A stretch of DNA of 64,000 nt from Oscillospiraceae bacterium (GTDB taxonomy: Bacteria; Bacillota; Clostridia; Oscillospirales; Oscillospiraceae): positions 1 through 64,000 of the forward strand of contig WQVH01000002.1 of NCBI GenBank assembly GCA_009781695.1, read 5' to 3'. The notes under the pieces are model-generated. The model was not told the DNA's origin. It made no database searches and was given only the letters and a program-made list of their open reading frames with translations. The position numbers and the translations under genes are program-made. Shown one piece after another: positions 50,159-60,680 of the stretch (positions within the stretch are counted from its first letter, which is position 1; each line of letters starts with the position of its first letter).

Positions 50159-50446
50159 ATGAAAATATACCCTAAATTAAAAGATGCAATTGCACTCGAT
50201 GATTATCGCCTCTTACTCACATTCGAAGATGGTGCGCAACGAATATATAACTTTAAACCGAATTTAAACCACAAATTTTATAAAATATTGTCTGACATAC
50301 GATTGTTTAAAACCGCTAGTGTCAACAATGGAGAAATTGAGTGGGTAACCGGTCAAGATTTTTGCCCGCACACCTTATATGAACAGAGCGACCCGGTCAA
50401 ATTTAAGCAATCAATCCAAGCTGCACTAGACGAACCTTATATCTAA
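50159..50446 (+). CDS. DUF2442-like protein
   Basis: Directly follows the DUF4160 gene; LTFEDGAQRIYNFKP...VNNGEIEWVTGQDFCPHTLYEQS. Confidence 0.75.
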   Translation: MKIYPKLKDAIALDDYRLLLTFEDGAQRIYNFKPNLNHKFYKILSDIRLFKTASVNNGEIEWVTGQDFCPHTLYEQSDPVKFKQSIQAALDEPYI

Positions 50447-50632
50447 ACTGCGATGCTTATCCCAGAAACGGTACGATGAGGACATCGCACCCTACAATGT
50501 TGCCTGCAGCTAAGTGTCTAGCTTGATGATATTCTGCACCACAGCAAACGCAAACTCCCCCGGATAATCCGAGGGAGTTCGTTTGTTTTTACACAGTGAT
50601 CATATGATCATTATGATTGGGTTTAAACGACC

Positions 50633-53371
50633 TTATTGGAGTGGGTTATTTATTACAACAAACAGTGCATCGCCTGCGCGATCAAATACGATGCTGATCA
50701 TAACTGGTCCTGCAGTATCAATACGATTTCTCAAGGATATCGCATCATTTATGGCAGGAGTAACCCCGCTTTGATCAATGAATGTAGTTGCATTGGTTAT
50801 AACTGCGGAGTACTCGTTGCCAGCATCAACAAATGTAACTACGTTGTTAAGTCCGTTTGGTGTCGCATACACGCGTGAAAACACACCTAAGTTCTCATAT
50901 ACATCATTGATGGTAGCTTCCAGTTCAAATCTGTTATCACTGTCTACTGTGAAGTTATAGAATCTGTTTTCTATAGCACCTTCAGGGTTTGTGTTATCTC
51001 TGATCGGAATCCAACCTGTGGGAATGGCTTCCGGACCCGGCCATGTCCAATCAAAAGTATTACCATCGATATCCCATGCTTGAGCCATTCTATAGGTTAC
51101 GCCATCAATGTTTACAGTGTGATGGAAGATGTTACCTGTTCCACGCACGAAAATGGTTGTAGATGGACTTACGCTCTGCTGAGCAGTAGTACCGATCCAA
51201 AGTGCAGTGATTACAGGTGCTTGACCGCTTTGTCTGTACTCAACAACTGCAACGATGTTATTAGCAGTTAACCCAGGAAGACCGCTCATTGGTCCTTGAA
51301 CTCTGATGTTCCTGTCTCTGACTGTGAACTCAAAGTTTGGTTGACCTGCTCTTTGTCCCCAGAAGAAGTACATTGCATCATCTGCAAAGCGAAGTACACG
51401 ACCGCCAACATTCAGTGTTGCTTGATTAGGAGCAATCGAAGTATTTGCTGCAATTGGCGCGGTCATCGAGGATACAGATGCTGTTCCGACAGCAGGAGCC
51501 GTTGCTAGGTTAAGATTGTTGACTACTGTAGCACTTGTTGAACCAACAAAATATTGTCTGGTTGCTACAACATTGTTGCCGCTACCTGATACGCGAACGA
51601 TCTCACCAGGTTCAATTGTTCCGCCCACTACGCCGCCTGTGAGAGCAACAGATGCTACTGTACCGTCAGGGTACCAACCTCTGAGCAGCGGCACAAGTAG
51701 ACCACCCTGTAGGGTTTGCTGATTTGCATCTCTAACGAAAACGATGTTGCGTGTGGAGATACCGCGAGTTTCGGTATCAACAATAAATCCAAACTCGTCA
51801 AGGAGTACTGTAACTTCTTGATTAGGACCTGTCATCGTAGCTCTACGTGCACCTTCAGTCAGGACTCTGGCTCTTGTGTATGATGTACCAGCGACAGTCA
51901 GGGCACCTGCACTATTTGTGAAGTTTACCATATGGGATGATGTAGTCAAAGTGCCGCTAACTACTTCAGGCATTGCGATTTGACCGACTTGCCATTCACC
52001 GTTTCTCCATACAGGAGTTACGAGGACTCTGTCGTCAACACGCAAATCTGTAGCATCATCAAATAGACTATGAAGCGGGCCTATTCTCATGGATGCGCCG
52101 CCATAGTTCGCTTCACCGAATACTGCTGAGCGGATATCATCCTGCTCATCGGCTGTAATCAGAGCAAAATGAGTCTCTCTGGCACCTGCGTCAACACGTC
52201 TTACTTGAGCGATGTCAGTTCTAATAACTACGACATCGGTGATATTGTTTGTAGAAGCACTGACATAAACCTCAACAACAACACCGTTACCGGTTAGACG
52301 TGAAATTTGCTCGCCGGTGTTTGCATTAGCAGGGATACCGTTTAACGTTGCGTGACCAAAGTTAACATAACCATCGGATAAAATTTCCCATCCATTACCG
52401 CTGCCACGAGTAAAGCCGTTACCATTTACAAATCTTTGAATAAACGCATCTGTGTTGAAGTTACGAATTTCTTCGTTAACTGCTGCGGTGCTTGTAAATC
52501 TGTTGAATGTAACTGCTGCCTCTCTTGCATATGTGCCTATTTCGATTCCTCTGAGTGTGAATCTGTCAGAAGGACGACCCCACATATCAGCAACAGAAAG
52601 TCTTCTGGCGTTGATGGGTGCGGGCTCAAAGATTCTGCTCCAAATGGTTTGGAGGTTCTCTGCGTCGCCTGTTACATCGATACCTTGGAGAAGGATCGGT
52701 ACATAAGCTTGTCTGTCAGCACTCCAGTTTACAAAACGAAGGCCAACAGCACTTCTGGTTGTGTTTAGTGCATTAAATGCATAACGGAATACTTCTTCAC
52801 GTGTTGCAGCTGCTGTGAAGTCAGCGTTGCCCGAAAGCACACGCCATTGCATACCATCAACGACTGCGTTGGTTTGCCATCTTGGGCCTGTGTATTCGCC
52901 ATTAACGCCGAAACCTACTGCACGCAAGAACATAGTTGCCAGCTCAGCACCGGTAACAGGAGCTTGCGGATCAAAGAGGTCGTCGCCTACGCCGATGACG
53001 ATGCCACGCTCATGCAAGTAAGCAATTGCGCCGGATGCAAAAGCAAGACCAGATACGCCGTCAACATCACGGAAGCCTGTTCTACCCGGAGGTAGTTGGT
53101 CAGCCGAATTCGGGCCTAGCAGTATGCGTGCAACGATTGTTGCCGCTTCTGCACGGGTGATTGTGCGTTGTGGGAAGATGTTGCCATCCTCACCGCGTAG
53201 GACGTTGACTGCTGCAAGCACGTCAAGCGCCATCAGATGTTGCGGTGATACGTCGGCTGCGTCATTGAAGCTGGCCACAGTTGTGAGGCCAGTTGCGCCA
53301 GCGAACGGAACCATTGTGAGCGCCATGACGAGTACAAGTAACACTGCAAAGGATTTCTTGAGTTTTCTCAT
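50633..53371 (-). CDS. Large SLH-domain surface (S-layer-like) protein, 912 aa
   Basis: Signal peptide and SLH motifs (ITRAEAATIVARIL, FRDVDG). Confidence 0.85.
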   Translation of the reverse strand: MRKLKKSFAVLLVLVMALTMVPFAGATGLTTVASFNDAADVSPQHLMALDVLAAVNVLRGEDGNIFPQRTITRAEAATIVARILLGPNSADQLPPGRTGFRDVDGVSGLAFASGAIAYLHERGIVIGVGDDLFDPQAPVTGAELATMFLRAVGFGVNGEYTGPRWQTNAVVDGMQWRVLSGNADFTAAATREEVFRYAFNALNTTRSAVGLRFVNWSADRQAYVPILLQGIDVTGDAENLQTIWSRIFEPAPINARRLSVADMWGRPSDRFTLRGIEIGTYAREAAVTFNRFTSTAAVNEEIRNFNTDAFIQRFVNGNGFTRGSGNGWEILSDGYVNFGHATLNGIPANANTGEQISRLTGNGVVVEVYVSASTNNITDVVVIRTDIAQVRRVDAGARETHFALITADEQDDIRSAVFGEANYGGASMRIGPLHSLFDDATDLRVDDRVLVTPVWRNGEWQVGQIAMPEVVSGTLTTSSHMVNFTNSAGALTVAGTSYTRARVLTEGARRATMTGPNQEVTVLLDEFGFIVDTETRGISTRNIVFVRDANQQTLQGGLLVPLLRGWYPDGTVASVALTGGVVGGTIEPGEIVRVSGSGNNVVATRQYFVGSTSATVVNNLNLATAPAVGTASVSSMTAPIAANTSIAPNQATLNVGGRVLRFADDAMYFFWGQRAGQPNFEFTVRDRNIRVQGPMSGLPGLTANNIVAVVEYRQSGQAPVITALWIGTTAQQSVSPSTTIFVRGTGNIFHHTVNIDGVTYRMAQAWDIDGNTFDWTWPGPEAIPTGWIPIRDNTNPEGAIENRFYNFTVDSDNRFELEATINDVYENLGVFSRVYATPNGLNNVVTFVDAGNEYSAVITNATTFIDQSGVTPAINDAISLRNRIDTAGPVMISIVFDRAGDALFVVINNPLQ

Positions 53372-53444
53372 GTAACTCTCCTTTCAAATTTTGCCCATTT
53401 TGGGACTTTTAATTGGGAAACATAATGCTTCCTCTACGAGCGCA

Positions 53445-53473
53445 ATAATAGCATAGCGGGTAGACTGCGTCAA
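53445..53473 (-). promoter_or_regulatory. Sigma-A promoter of the S-layer-like gene
   Basis: Minus strand TTGACG - 17 bp - TATTAT. Confidence 0.65.
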
Positions 53474-53694
53474 TAATATTTTCCGAGTTGTAATATTAAT
53501 GAAATATAAGCTTTTTATAAATATGCGGAGCAAAGCTCTGAGAGGGGTTTATTAGGATAATAATTGAGATTTGTTGGTATTTAATGTTATTACTTTCTGT
53601 GTACAATTTCAAGGGAAAATCCACAAAACTTTTTTAGTGACCCGCCCCCCAATCCTTGTACCATAAACTAACAAAAAAGGAATGGTGACCTGAA

Positions 53695-54477
53695 ATGGGA
53701 AGAAAGAATTACACGCCAGAGCAGATAATCGCAAAACTAAGAGAAGTGGAGTTGTTTTGCGGTCAAGGTAAAACAATAAGTGAAGCAGCTCGTCAAGCCG
53801 AAATAACAGAACAGACATATTATCGTTGGCGTAAGCAGTACGGAGGGATGATGCGAAACAATGGTCGGCAGATAAATCCCAAACGCGTAGAGCGTATATG
53901 GCGAGAGGAGGGTTTGAAATTACCTAAAAAGCAGACAAAAAAGCGGCGTCTTTGGCTGAATGATGGAAGTTGTGTCAGACTACGCCCAACCCACCGCAAT
54001 CACGTGTGGAGTTATGATTTCATGGAAGATAAGACGATGGATGGCAGAAAGATACGTATTTTTAATGTTATTGACGAACATCGACGCGAATGTCTTGCCT
54101 CAATTCCCCGCCGCAGATGGCGGAACAATGATGTAATCGAAGTATTGGCAGAGTTAATGCTACTCAAAGGCACACCTGAATATCTACGAAGTGACAATGG
54201 CCCTGAATTCACCTCAAAGAAAGTGCGTAAATGGTTAGAAAATGCAGGTGTGATTACGACCTACATTGAACCCGGCAGCCCATGGGAAAATGGCTATTGT
54301 GAAAGTTTCAATGCGAGAATGCGTGATGAATTCTTAAATGGTGAGTTATTTGGAAATATGTACGAGGCAGAAGTGTTGACCAAACGTTGGGTTGAGTATT
54401 ATAATACCGTAAGACCTCATTGTGCATTGGGAGGTAAACCACCTGCTCCACAAAGCATTGTTCCGCTGTCGGCATAA
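53695..54477 (+). mobile_element. IS3-family transposase, OrfA and OrfB fused in frame by internal deletion
   Basis: OrfA start MGRKNYTPEQIIAKLREVELFCGQGKTISEAARQ...KQYGGMMRN joined to OrfB PKRVERIWREEGLKLPKKQ; DDE segments YDFMED, RSDNGPEF, WENGYCESFN. Confidence 0.8.
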
Positions 54478-54479
54478 CC

Positions 54480-54566
54480 TGTTATGACGCATTGCATACA
54501 CAAGGGAAAGATTATATAGTCGATGAGCTTATTGAGCTGATGAAAAAGGAAGGCGTGTCCATATGA
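54480..54566 (+). pseudogene. DUF3791 C-terminal fragment
   Basis: Frame reads CYDALHTQGKDYIVDELIELMKKEGVSI*, like SCYEALHTTGVDYIIEDIDLF of the 16-kb copy. Confidence 0.65.
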
Positions 54567-54853
54567 TTCTATATCATGGTTCTTATGCGGCGATCGAAAA
54601 GCCGAATATTTCTTTTTCCAGACTGCGCACAGATTATAGGGGCAGAGGTATTACAATGACAGCAAATCGAACATTGGTCGGACACAAATGCGCCGGTGTC
54701 ATTAAAACATATGCCGAGATGTACAACATTCCTCGAAGAGAGTCTTTTGACATATTCTATATATCGGAGCTTTACTATTACATCGTTAACGGCATTTCTG
54801 ATATGCATGCCGAAGCGATGGCTATCTGGCCGAAGAGCTTCAAATGGAAATAG
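54563..54853 (+). pseudogene. Chimeric DUF3990 N-terminus / DUF3791-like remnant
   Basis: MILYHGSYAAIEKPNISFSRLRTDYRGRGI followed by KTYAEMYNIPRRESFDIFYISELYYYIVNGISDMHAEAMA. Confidence 0.6.
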
Positions 54854-54971
54854 ATAGAAGATGAAGATAAGATGCAATACATTGTTTTTTGTTGTGGGTT
54901 ATTGTCAATAGTGGTACAATATCGTCATGTAATCGTATAAGAATTAAAAATATGGAATTGGTGTTATTATA

Positions 54972-56543
54972 ATGAAACGTAAAATTATTTCAGCGGTATT
55001 GAGCCTGTGCCTCGCAATGGCGCTTTGCGTTCCTGCAATGGGGGCGATGAGTCTTGCAAATTTTGTACGTGTTCGTACTTATCAAGAAGCGTTTTCTGAT
55101 GTACCGGAGACCGCTTGGTTTTCCGAAAGTGTCATAAGCGTGTTTGAGCGTGGAATCATGGATGGTAGAGGCCAAGGTATGTTTGATCCACATGGTCAAC
55201 TTACTATTGCAGAGACGATAAAAATCGCTGCCTCCATTCATCGGAATTTTCACTCCGGGTCAATGGAGTTTCCCCAAGGCGCACCTTGGTATATGCCTTA
55301 TGTGGATTACGCACATAGACATGGACTCCATATAGGTGCTTTCAGAAGTTTCAATGTTCCGATTACCAGAGCCGATTTCGCTGCAATTATGGCTACTGCG
55401 CTCCCTGATGAGGCGCTGACTCCTATAAATCACATTGACAATGGCGGGATTCCGGATGTCTTTGAAAGTTTTAGTTATGGTCAGGCTGTCTATATGCTTT
55501 ATAGAGCCGGTGTACTTACCGGATCTGACAGTTATGGAACTTTTTTCCCCGGCAGAACACTTTCACGTGCCGAGGCTGCAACCATTGTCAATCGAATGAT
55601 TGATGCTGATGCACGTGTACTCCAAATGCGCAAAGTCCCGCTCACTTCGGAACAGGTCTATGCGGGCGCTTCACCGGCGGTGTTTTTGATTCATGTCTAC
55701 GATAGGAATGATGAGTTGGTCAAGCATGGCAGCGGCTTCTTTATCTCTGATGATGGCCTGGCAATTACAAATTATCACGTGGTTGTCGGCGGTGGATCAA
55801 TTTTTATCACTATGTATGACGGTGAGGAATTTGAAGTTGCGGGGCTTTATGACTTTGATCGCTTAAATGATACCGCACTGATTCGGGTTCATGGCGAAGA
55901 TTTTCCTTATTTGAATGTCTCAGATACGCCTCTGCAAACCGGAGCAACGGTATATGCCCTCGGCAGTCCGCTTGGATTGCAGGCCTCTTTTTCCCGCGGA
56001 ATAGTCTCGCAAGCCCGGCGCGAGCTTTATGGAATGACTTTTATCCAGCTTGATGCCGCTATTTCAACAGGCAGTAGCGGCGGAGCGCTTCTGGATGCTT
56101 TTGGCCGTGTGGTCGGTGTTACGACTGCAACTATGGTCGGTGCACAAAATATAAACCTCGCTGTGCCTATTGATTATTTCACCATACTTGAGCGCACAGC
56201 ATATACGCCGTTTTCCGAGCATTTAATTCCCACTGTTTATTTTGATGGATTTTATCCCGCTCCGGATTTTGGCGCACACTTTGGTGTGAGAGCGTGGGAT
56301 ACAAGGTTTGCTTTGGGTGGTACGTCTTTTTCATATCGTGTCAGCGACATTCCCGGCGATGTGATGGATGTTATTGAGCTGTATGCGCATATTATCGAGC
56401 AGAATTTGTTTGAGCATATGGGTGATATGGTTATCAGTGGGAATGTGCTCACGAGATTCTATAATGCACAGCATGATGTCATTGTGTCTTTTGGACTTGA
56501 GGTGATTCGGTCTGTAGAGGTCTTTACCGTTAATGTAGCGTAA
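54972..56543 (+). CDS. SLH-domain trypsin-like (HtrA-type) serine protease
   Basis: SLH repeats, then GSGFFISDDGLAITNYHVV, DTALIRV, STGSSGGALLDAFGRVVGV. Confidence 0.88.
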   Translation: MKRKIISAVLSLCLAMALCVPAMGAMSLANFVRVRTYQEAFSDVPETAWFSESVISVFERGIMDGRGQGMFDPHGQLTIAETIKIAASIHRNFHSGSMEFPQGAPWYMPYVDYAHRHGLHIGAFRSFNVPITRADFAAIMATALPDEALTPINHIDNGGIPDVFESFSYGQAVYMLYRAGVLTGSDSYGTFFPGRTLSRAEAATIVNRMIDADARVLQMRKVPLTSEQVYAGASPAVFLIHVYDRNDELVKHGSGFFISDDGLAITNYHVVVGGGSIFITMYDGEEFEVAGLYDFDRLNDTALIRVHGEDFPYLNVSDTPLQTGATVYALGSPLGLQASFSRGIVSQARRELYGMTFIQLDAAISTGSSGGALLDAFGRVVGVTTATMVGAQNINLAVPIDYFTILERTAYTPFSEHLIPTVYFDGFYPAPDFGAHFGVRAWDTRFALGGTSFSYRVSDIPGDVMDVIELYAHIIEQNLFEHMGDMVISGNVLTRFYNAQHDVIVSFGLEVIRSVEVFTVNVA

Positions 56544-56585
56544 GATGCAGTATAATTTGTTACAGATGGGAGCTTGTAAGTCGAT

Positions 56586-57293
56586 ATGCTGGGTGTAGCG
56601 GTTAATTTTGTTGCTATTTTGATTGGCGGAGTCATTGGACTGCTTGTAAAAAAGGGCATACCTGAGCGGTTTTCGTCTGCGATCATGGCGGGTATCGGAT
56701 TGTGTATCTTGTTTATAGGTATCTCCGGTGCGCTTTCCGGCGGGAGTATCATCAATCTGATTATTACCATTGTGCTCGGCGCCGCTGCCGGCACTGCGCT
56801 AAGAATTGATGATCGCTTAAATCAACTGGGGCAAAAAATTGAGCAGCGATTTTCATCTTCCGATAGCAACGGCGGCAAAAATCGACCGTCTATATCCCAA
56901 GGGTTCGTGACATCTTCCTTGCTCTTTTGCATCGGCGCAATGGCAATTGTGGGCTCAATCAATTCCGGCCTTGTGGGGGATCATTCGATTCTCTTTACGA
57001 AGTCTACTATAGATATGATTTCGGCTTTGATCTTGACTGTTACGCTGGGTGTCGGGGTTTTATTTTCGGCTGGAGCTGTTCTGATTTATCAGGGGCTTAT
57101 TGTGCTTCTGGCACAAGCGCTCCGTCCGCTTCTGGAGAGTTATTCACTTATTGCTGAAATCAATGGCGCAGGGTCTATTCTTATTGTCGCGCTGGGGTTA
57201 AACATGTTGGGTGTTGCTAAGATTAGGGTTGCGGATTTCCTGCCTGCGATCTTTCTTGCGCCGGTGGTTTATTACGTGTCGGGGCTGTTCTAG
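56586..57293 (+). CDS. DUF554-family membrane protein
   Basis: LGVAVNFVAILIGGVIGLLVKKGIPERF; hydrophobic. Confidence 0.8.
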   Translation: MLGVAVNFVAILIGGVIGLLVKKGIPERFSSAIMAGIGLCILFIGISGALSGGSIINLIITIVLGAAAGTALRIDDRLNQLGQKIEQRFSSSDSNGGKNRPSISQGFVTSSLLFCIGAMAIVGSINSGLVGDHSILFTKSTIDMISALILTVTLGVGVLFSAGAVLIYQGLIVLLAQALRPLLESYSLIAEINGAGSILIVALGLNMLGVAKIRVADFLPAIFLAPVVYYVSGLF

Positions 57294-57318
57294 CAAAATA
57301 CGTCCCTCAAACAGCTTC

Positions 57319-57350
57319 AGCGCCCTCGAAAGGGCGCTTTCATATTTTTG
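57319..57350 (+). terminator. Rho-independent terminator
   Basis: AGCGCCCTcgaaAGGGCGCT followed by TTCATATTTTT. Confidence 0.7.
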
Positions 57351-57365
57351 TGATATCGTATACAG

Positions 57366-57551
57366 TTACTTCTTTCGCCCATATACGAGATAGATGATCA
57401 GCACGATAATGGATATGATGCCTATCGGGCTAAACACAAATCTCCAGATCATGCCGGTAATTAGGCCAATCAGGCTCATTACGAATCCAATCACGGACAG
57501 TCCAATAATCACCGCCAGTATGATTAGAATAGGAAATGGTATTCTGTTCAT
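57366..57551 (-). CDS. Small membrane protein
   Basis: 61 aa, two hydrophobic segments, AGGAG upstream. Confidence 0.5.
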   Translation of the reverse strand: MNRIPFPILIILAVIIGLSVIGFVMSLIGLITGMIWRFVFSPIGIISIIVLIIYLVYGRKK

Positions 57552-57746
57552 TCGTCTTCTCCTTTTGTTGATGGTAGGTTACAGGTGTTCTTCATTGCAG
57601 GCAATCTGCCTATCTCTTTCTCAGATATATTTTACTTTATATTTTGCGTTTTAACAATAGGGCACAAGATTAAACGTACATTAAGAATTTGCACAAAAGT
57701 GATAAAAAGTGTCGCTTAATCCATCTTTTTTTGATATACTGTTTAT

Positions 57747-59438
57747 ATGATTAGTTTTATTCGAAAAAACATATTTGCAGGAGCAAAGAAAAATGCATTT
57801 GCTCCGCATGTTTTCCTGACGCTCTGTGTTTACGCGATTACAGTATCCGCTTACACCGGGCTGTTTTTTGATATGCACACAACCATCGTCCGCACCATTG
57901 TCAGCATCCTTGTGGTTGTTGCATATGTTTTGTTTGAGCGAAGCCCTCTTGAGAGTGCTGTCATCGCTTTTGCATCGCCGACCATAATTATTCTTCTGCT
58001 CACGGGCGCTGCTATTTACTTTGAGGGTGACTTTTTGCTGTTTGCTTATGCCAATGGCGCTGCGCTTATTTCACTGACTTATATAAAACCCAAAGGGGTC
58101 AGAGCATATATCATCCTCACCGGTGTCATCCATGCGGTGATCATATTTGCCTTTGGTATTAATTTACTCGGCTATGCCTTTACAATGATCTACAACTATC
58201 TTTATTTTATGGTTGCCATTGCACTTAACTTTCTTGCATATACCTTTTGCAAGATATACGCTCAGAATCTTGACGATCTGACCAAGGCCAGAAATGATGC
58301 TTTTCAAGCTTCGCTTGCGAAAGGTACATTTTTATCGAATATGAGCCATGAGCTTCGCACACCCATGAATGCTATCATCGGCATGGCTACCGTGGGCAAA
58401 ATGTCAGATGATATCCGGCAAGCGCATTATGCACTGGACAAAATCGAAAATGCTTCGACTCACCTGTTGGGCATTATTAATGATGTGCTTGATATTTCAA
58501 AAATCGAATCCGGAAAATTCGAGCTTTCGCCTGTTGAGTTTCGCTTCGAAAAGCTGATTTCCAGAGTAATTGATGTTATTTCTTTTCGCGTGGATGAGAA
58601 AAAACAGCATTTTAGCGTTGAGATTGATGAGCATATTCCCCCGGTGCTTATCGGCGATGATCAGCGTATTGCTCAGATTATAACCAATCTGCTGGGTAAC
58701 GCGGTCAAATTTACTCCTGATGAGGGTTCTATCACGCTTCGTGCAAAGCTTTTAGACGAGGTTGATGATATTTATACGCTCTTGATCGTGGTCACTGATT
58801 CCGGAATCGGTATCTCTCCGGAACAACAGTCACATCTCTTTCAATCTTTTCAGCAAGCAGACAACAAAATAGCCCGTACCTATGGCGGCACAGGCCTTGG
58901 TCTTTCAATTTCTAAAAGGCTTGTTGAGATGATGGATGGCGAGATATGGGTGGATTCAGAGCTTGGCAGCGGTTCTACATTCTCCTTCACTGTCAAAGTG
59001 AAAAGCTGTGCGCTTGAAGATCCGGGCGATGACACACCCGGCGATGTTCCGGTTGATTATCATGGCAAGTGTATATTGCTTGCTGAGGATGTCGATATCA
59101 ATCGCGAAATTGTCATTTCACTATTAGCACCTACGGGTATACGGGTCGTTTCTGCGGAAAACGGTGCAATTGCTGTGGAGATGTTTACCAAGTCACCGGG
59201 CATGTATAATATGATCTTTATGGATGTGCAGATGCCTGAGATGGATGGTTATGAGGCCACTCGGCTGATTAGGGCTTTAGATATACCCTATGCTAAAATC
59301 ATCCCGATTATCGCCATGACTGCCAATGTGTTCCGTGACGATATTGAGCGTTGCTTAGCGTCCGGAATGAATGGTCATCTCGGTAAGCCGATTAATTTTG
59401 AGCACTTAATGGATGTCGTGCGAAAATATTTGGGATAA
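57747..59438 (+). CDS. Hybrid sensor histidine kinase/response regulator
   Basis: MSHELRTPMNAIIG, GTGLGLSISKRLVEMM, MDVQMPEMDGYEATR. Confidence 0.92.
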   Translation: MISFIRKNIFAGAKKNAFAPHVFLTLCVYAITVSAYTGLFFDMHTTIVRTIVSILVVVAYVLFERSPLESAVIAFASPTIIILLLTGAAIYFEGDFLLFAYANGAALISLTYIKPKGVRAYIILTGVIHAVIIFAFGINLLGYAFTMIYNYLYFMVAIALNFLAYTFCKIYAQNLDDLTKARNDAFQASLAKGTFLSNMSHELRTPMNAIIGMATVGKMSDDIRQAHYALDKIENASTHLLGIINDVLDISKIESGKFELSPVEFRFEKLISRVIDVISFRVDEKKQHFSVEIDEHIPPVLIGDDQRIAQIITNLLGNAVKFTPDEGSITLRAKLLDEVDDIYTLLIVVTDSGIGISPEQQSHLFQSFQQADNKIARTYGGTGLGLSISKRLVEMMDGEIWVDSELGSGSTFSFTVKVKSCALEDPGDDTPGDVPVDYHGKCILLAEDVDINREIVISLLAPTGIRVVSAENGAIAVEMFTKSPGMYNMIFMDVQMPEMDGYEATRLIRALDIPYAKIIPIIAMTANVFRDDIERCLASGMNGHLGKPINFEHLMDVVRKYLG

Positions 59439-59477
59439 TTTGTTGCTCGTATAGCGTATATGAAATCACTAGGCCTA

Positions 59478-59675
59478 CTAGCCAAATATGGATTCTATAT
59501 CTCCGCAGCCTTCGATGGCATTGTATTTGTCGGCTGCGGCTTGTGCTTGCGCTGCGCTGTCCCAAAAATAGTGATTGTATATGCCATCGCTTTCGTCTAA
59601 TGACTTAAAGCTTTCGTTCCACTGAGCTATTGTATAACGCTCCCCTGCTTTAATGACTATATAGTTTTTTTCCAT
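59478..59675 (-). CDS. Small hypothetical protein
   Basis: 65-aa ORF, weak evidence. Confidence 0.4.
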   Translation of the reverse strand: MEKNYIVIKAGERYTIAQWNESFKSLDESDGIYNHYFWDSAAQAQAAADKYNAIEGCGDIESIFG

Positions 59676-59912
59676 AGTGGCCTTCTTTCCTCATCTTTCG
59701 TTTTGCGGACTTGTTTTGTGCAATGGTGATGGTCTTACTGCATTTCAGACAAATTTGGGGTATGCCTTGTACTCGGCACTCTGCGTTTCATTTTAAACCC
59801 CTCCGATTATGTGTATTGGTCATATTTTACAACACTTATGACACAAAAGGGGCGCAAAGCCCCTTAAGATTTACCAATCTATATATGATTTTTCAGGTCA
59901 TACATTTTGCAT

Positions 59913-60614
59913 TTAATGCACCATGTTTCCAATCTGCTCAGGTATAATCAGCGTTGCTCCGGTCTTTTCTTGTATTTCCTCTACAGTCACTCCGGGTGCA
60001 AGTTCTCTGAGCACAATCCCCTCAGGAGTCACATCCATAACGCCAAGCTCCGTTACGATGTGTTTGACCACACCAAGTGCCGTAAGCGGCAGCACACATT
60101 CCTTGAGAATCTTCGGCTCACCCTTTTTGGTCGTATGTTCCATAGCAATGATGACCTTTTTTGCACCAACGACCAAGTCCATAGCGCCACCCATGCCCGG
60201 AACCATCACCCCGGGTATCATCCAGTTTGCCAAATCACCCTTTTCACTGACTTCAAGTGCACCCAGCACCGTTATATCCACATGCCCGCCACGCGCAAGC
60301 AAAAAGCTAAAACCACTATCAAAACAAGCCCCGCCGGGCACAAGTTCCACCGGATGCCCTCCGGCATTGACCATATCTTTATCTTCTGCACCGGCTTCCG
60401 GCGTAGGGCCGATACCGATAAATCCATTTTCAGAGTGCAGCAAAACGTTCTTCTCCGGGGGCAGGTAATTGGCAACCAACGTCGGCAGTCCAATACCCAG
60501 ATTTCCGAGATCCCCTTCTTTAAAATACTCCGAAATACGCTTGGCAATCATTTCACGTTTGTCCATATCTAAGTGACCATCCCTTTCGTATATCTCAAAG
60601 CACAAAACGACCAC
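59913..60614 (-). CDS. 3-oxoacid/acetate CoA-transferase subunit B (start probably near 60566)
   Basis: NLGIGLPTLVANYL, SENGFIGIGP, GGAMDLVVGAKKVIIAMEHTTKKGEPKI. Confidence 0.9.
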   Translation of the reverse strand: MVVLCFEIYERDGHLDMDKREMIAKRISEYFKEGDLGNLGIGLPTLVANYLPPEKNVLLHSENGFIGIGPTPEAGAEDKDMVNAGGHPVELVPGGACFDSGFSFLLARGGHVDITVLGALEVSEKGDLANWMIPGVMVPGMGGAMDLVVGAKKVIIAMEHTTKKGEPKILKECVLPLTALGVVKHIVTELGVMDVTPEGIVLRELAPGVTVEEIQEKTGATLIIPEQIGNMVH

Positions 60615-60680
60615 GAAATACGATTGGTCATTTCATGCATCACCCGCAATTGCTCTATTAATAGCAGGCGACACTTCATC

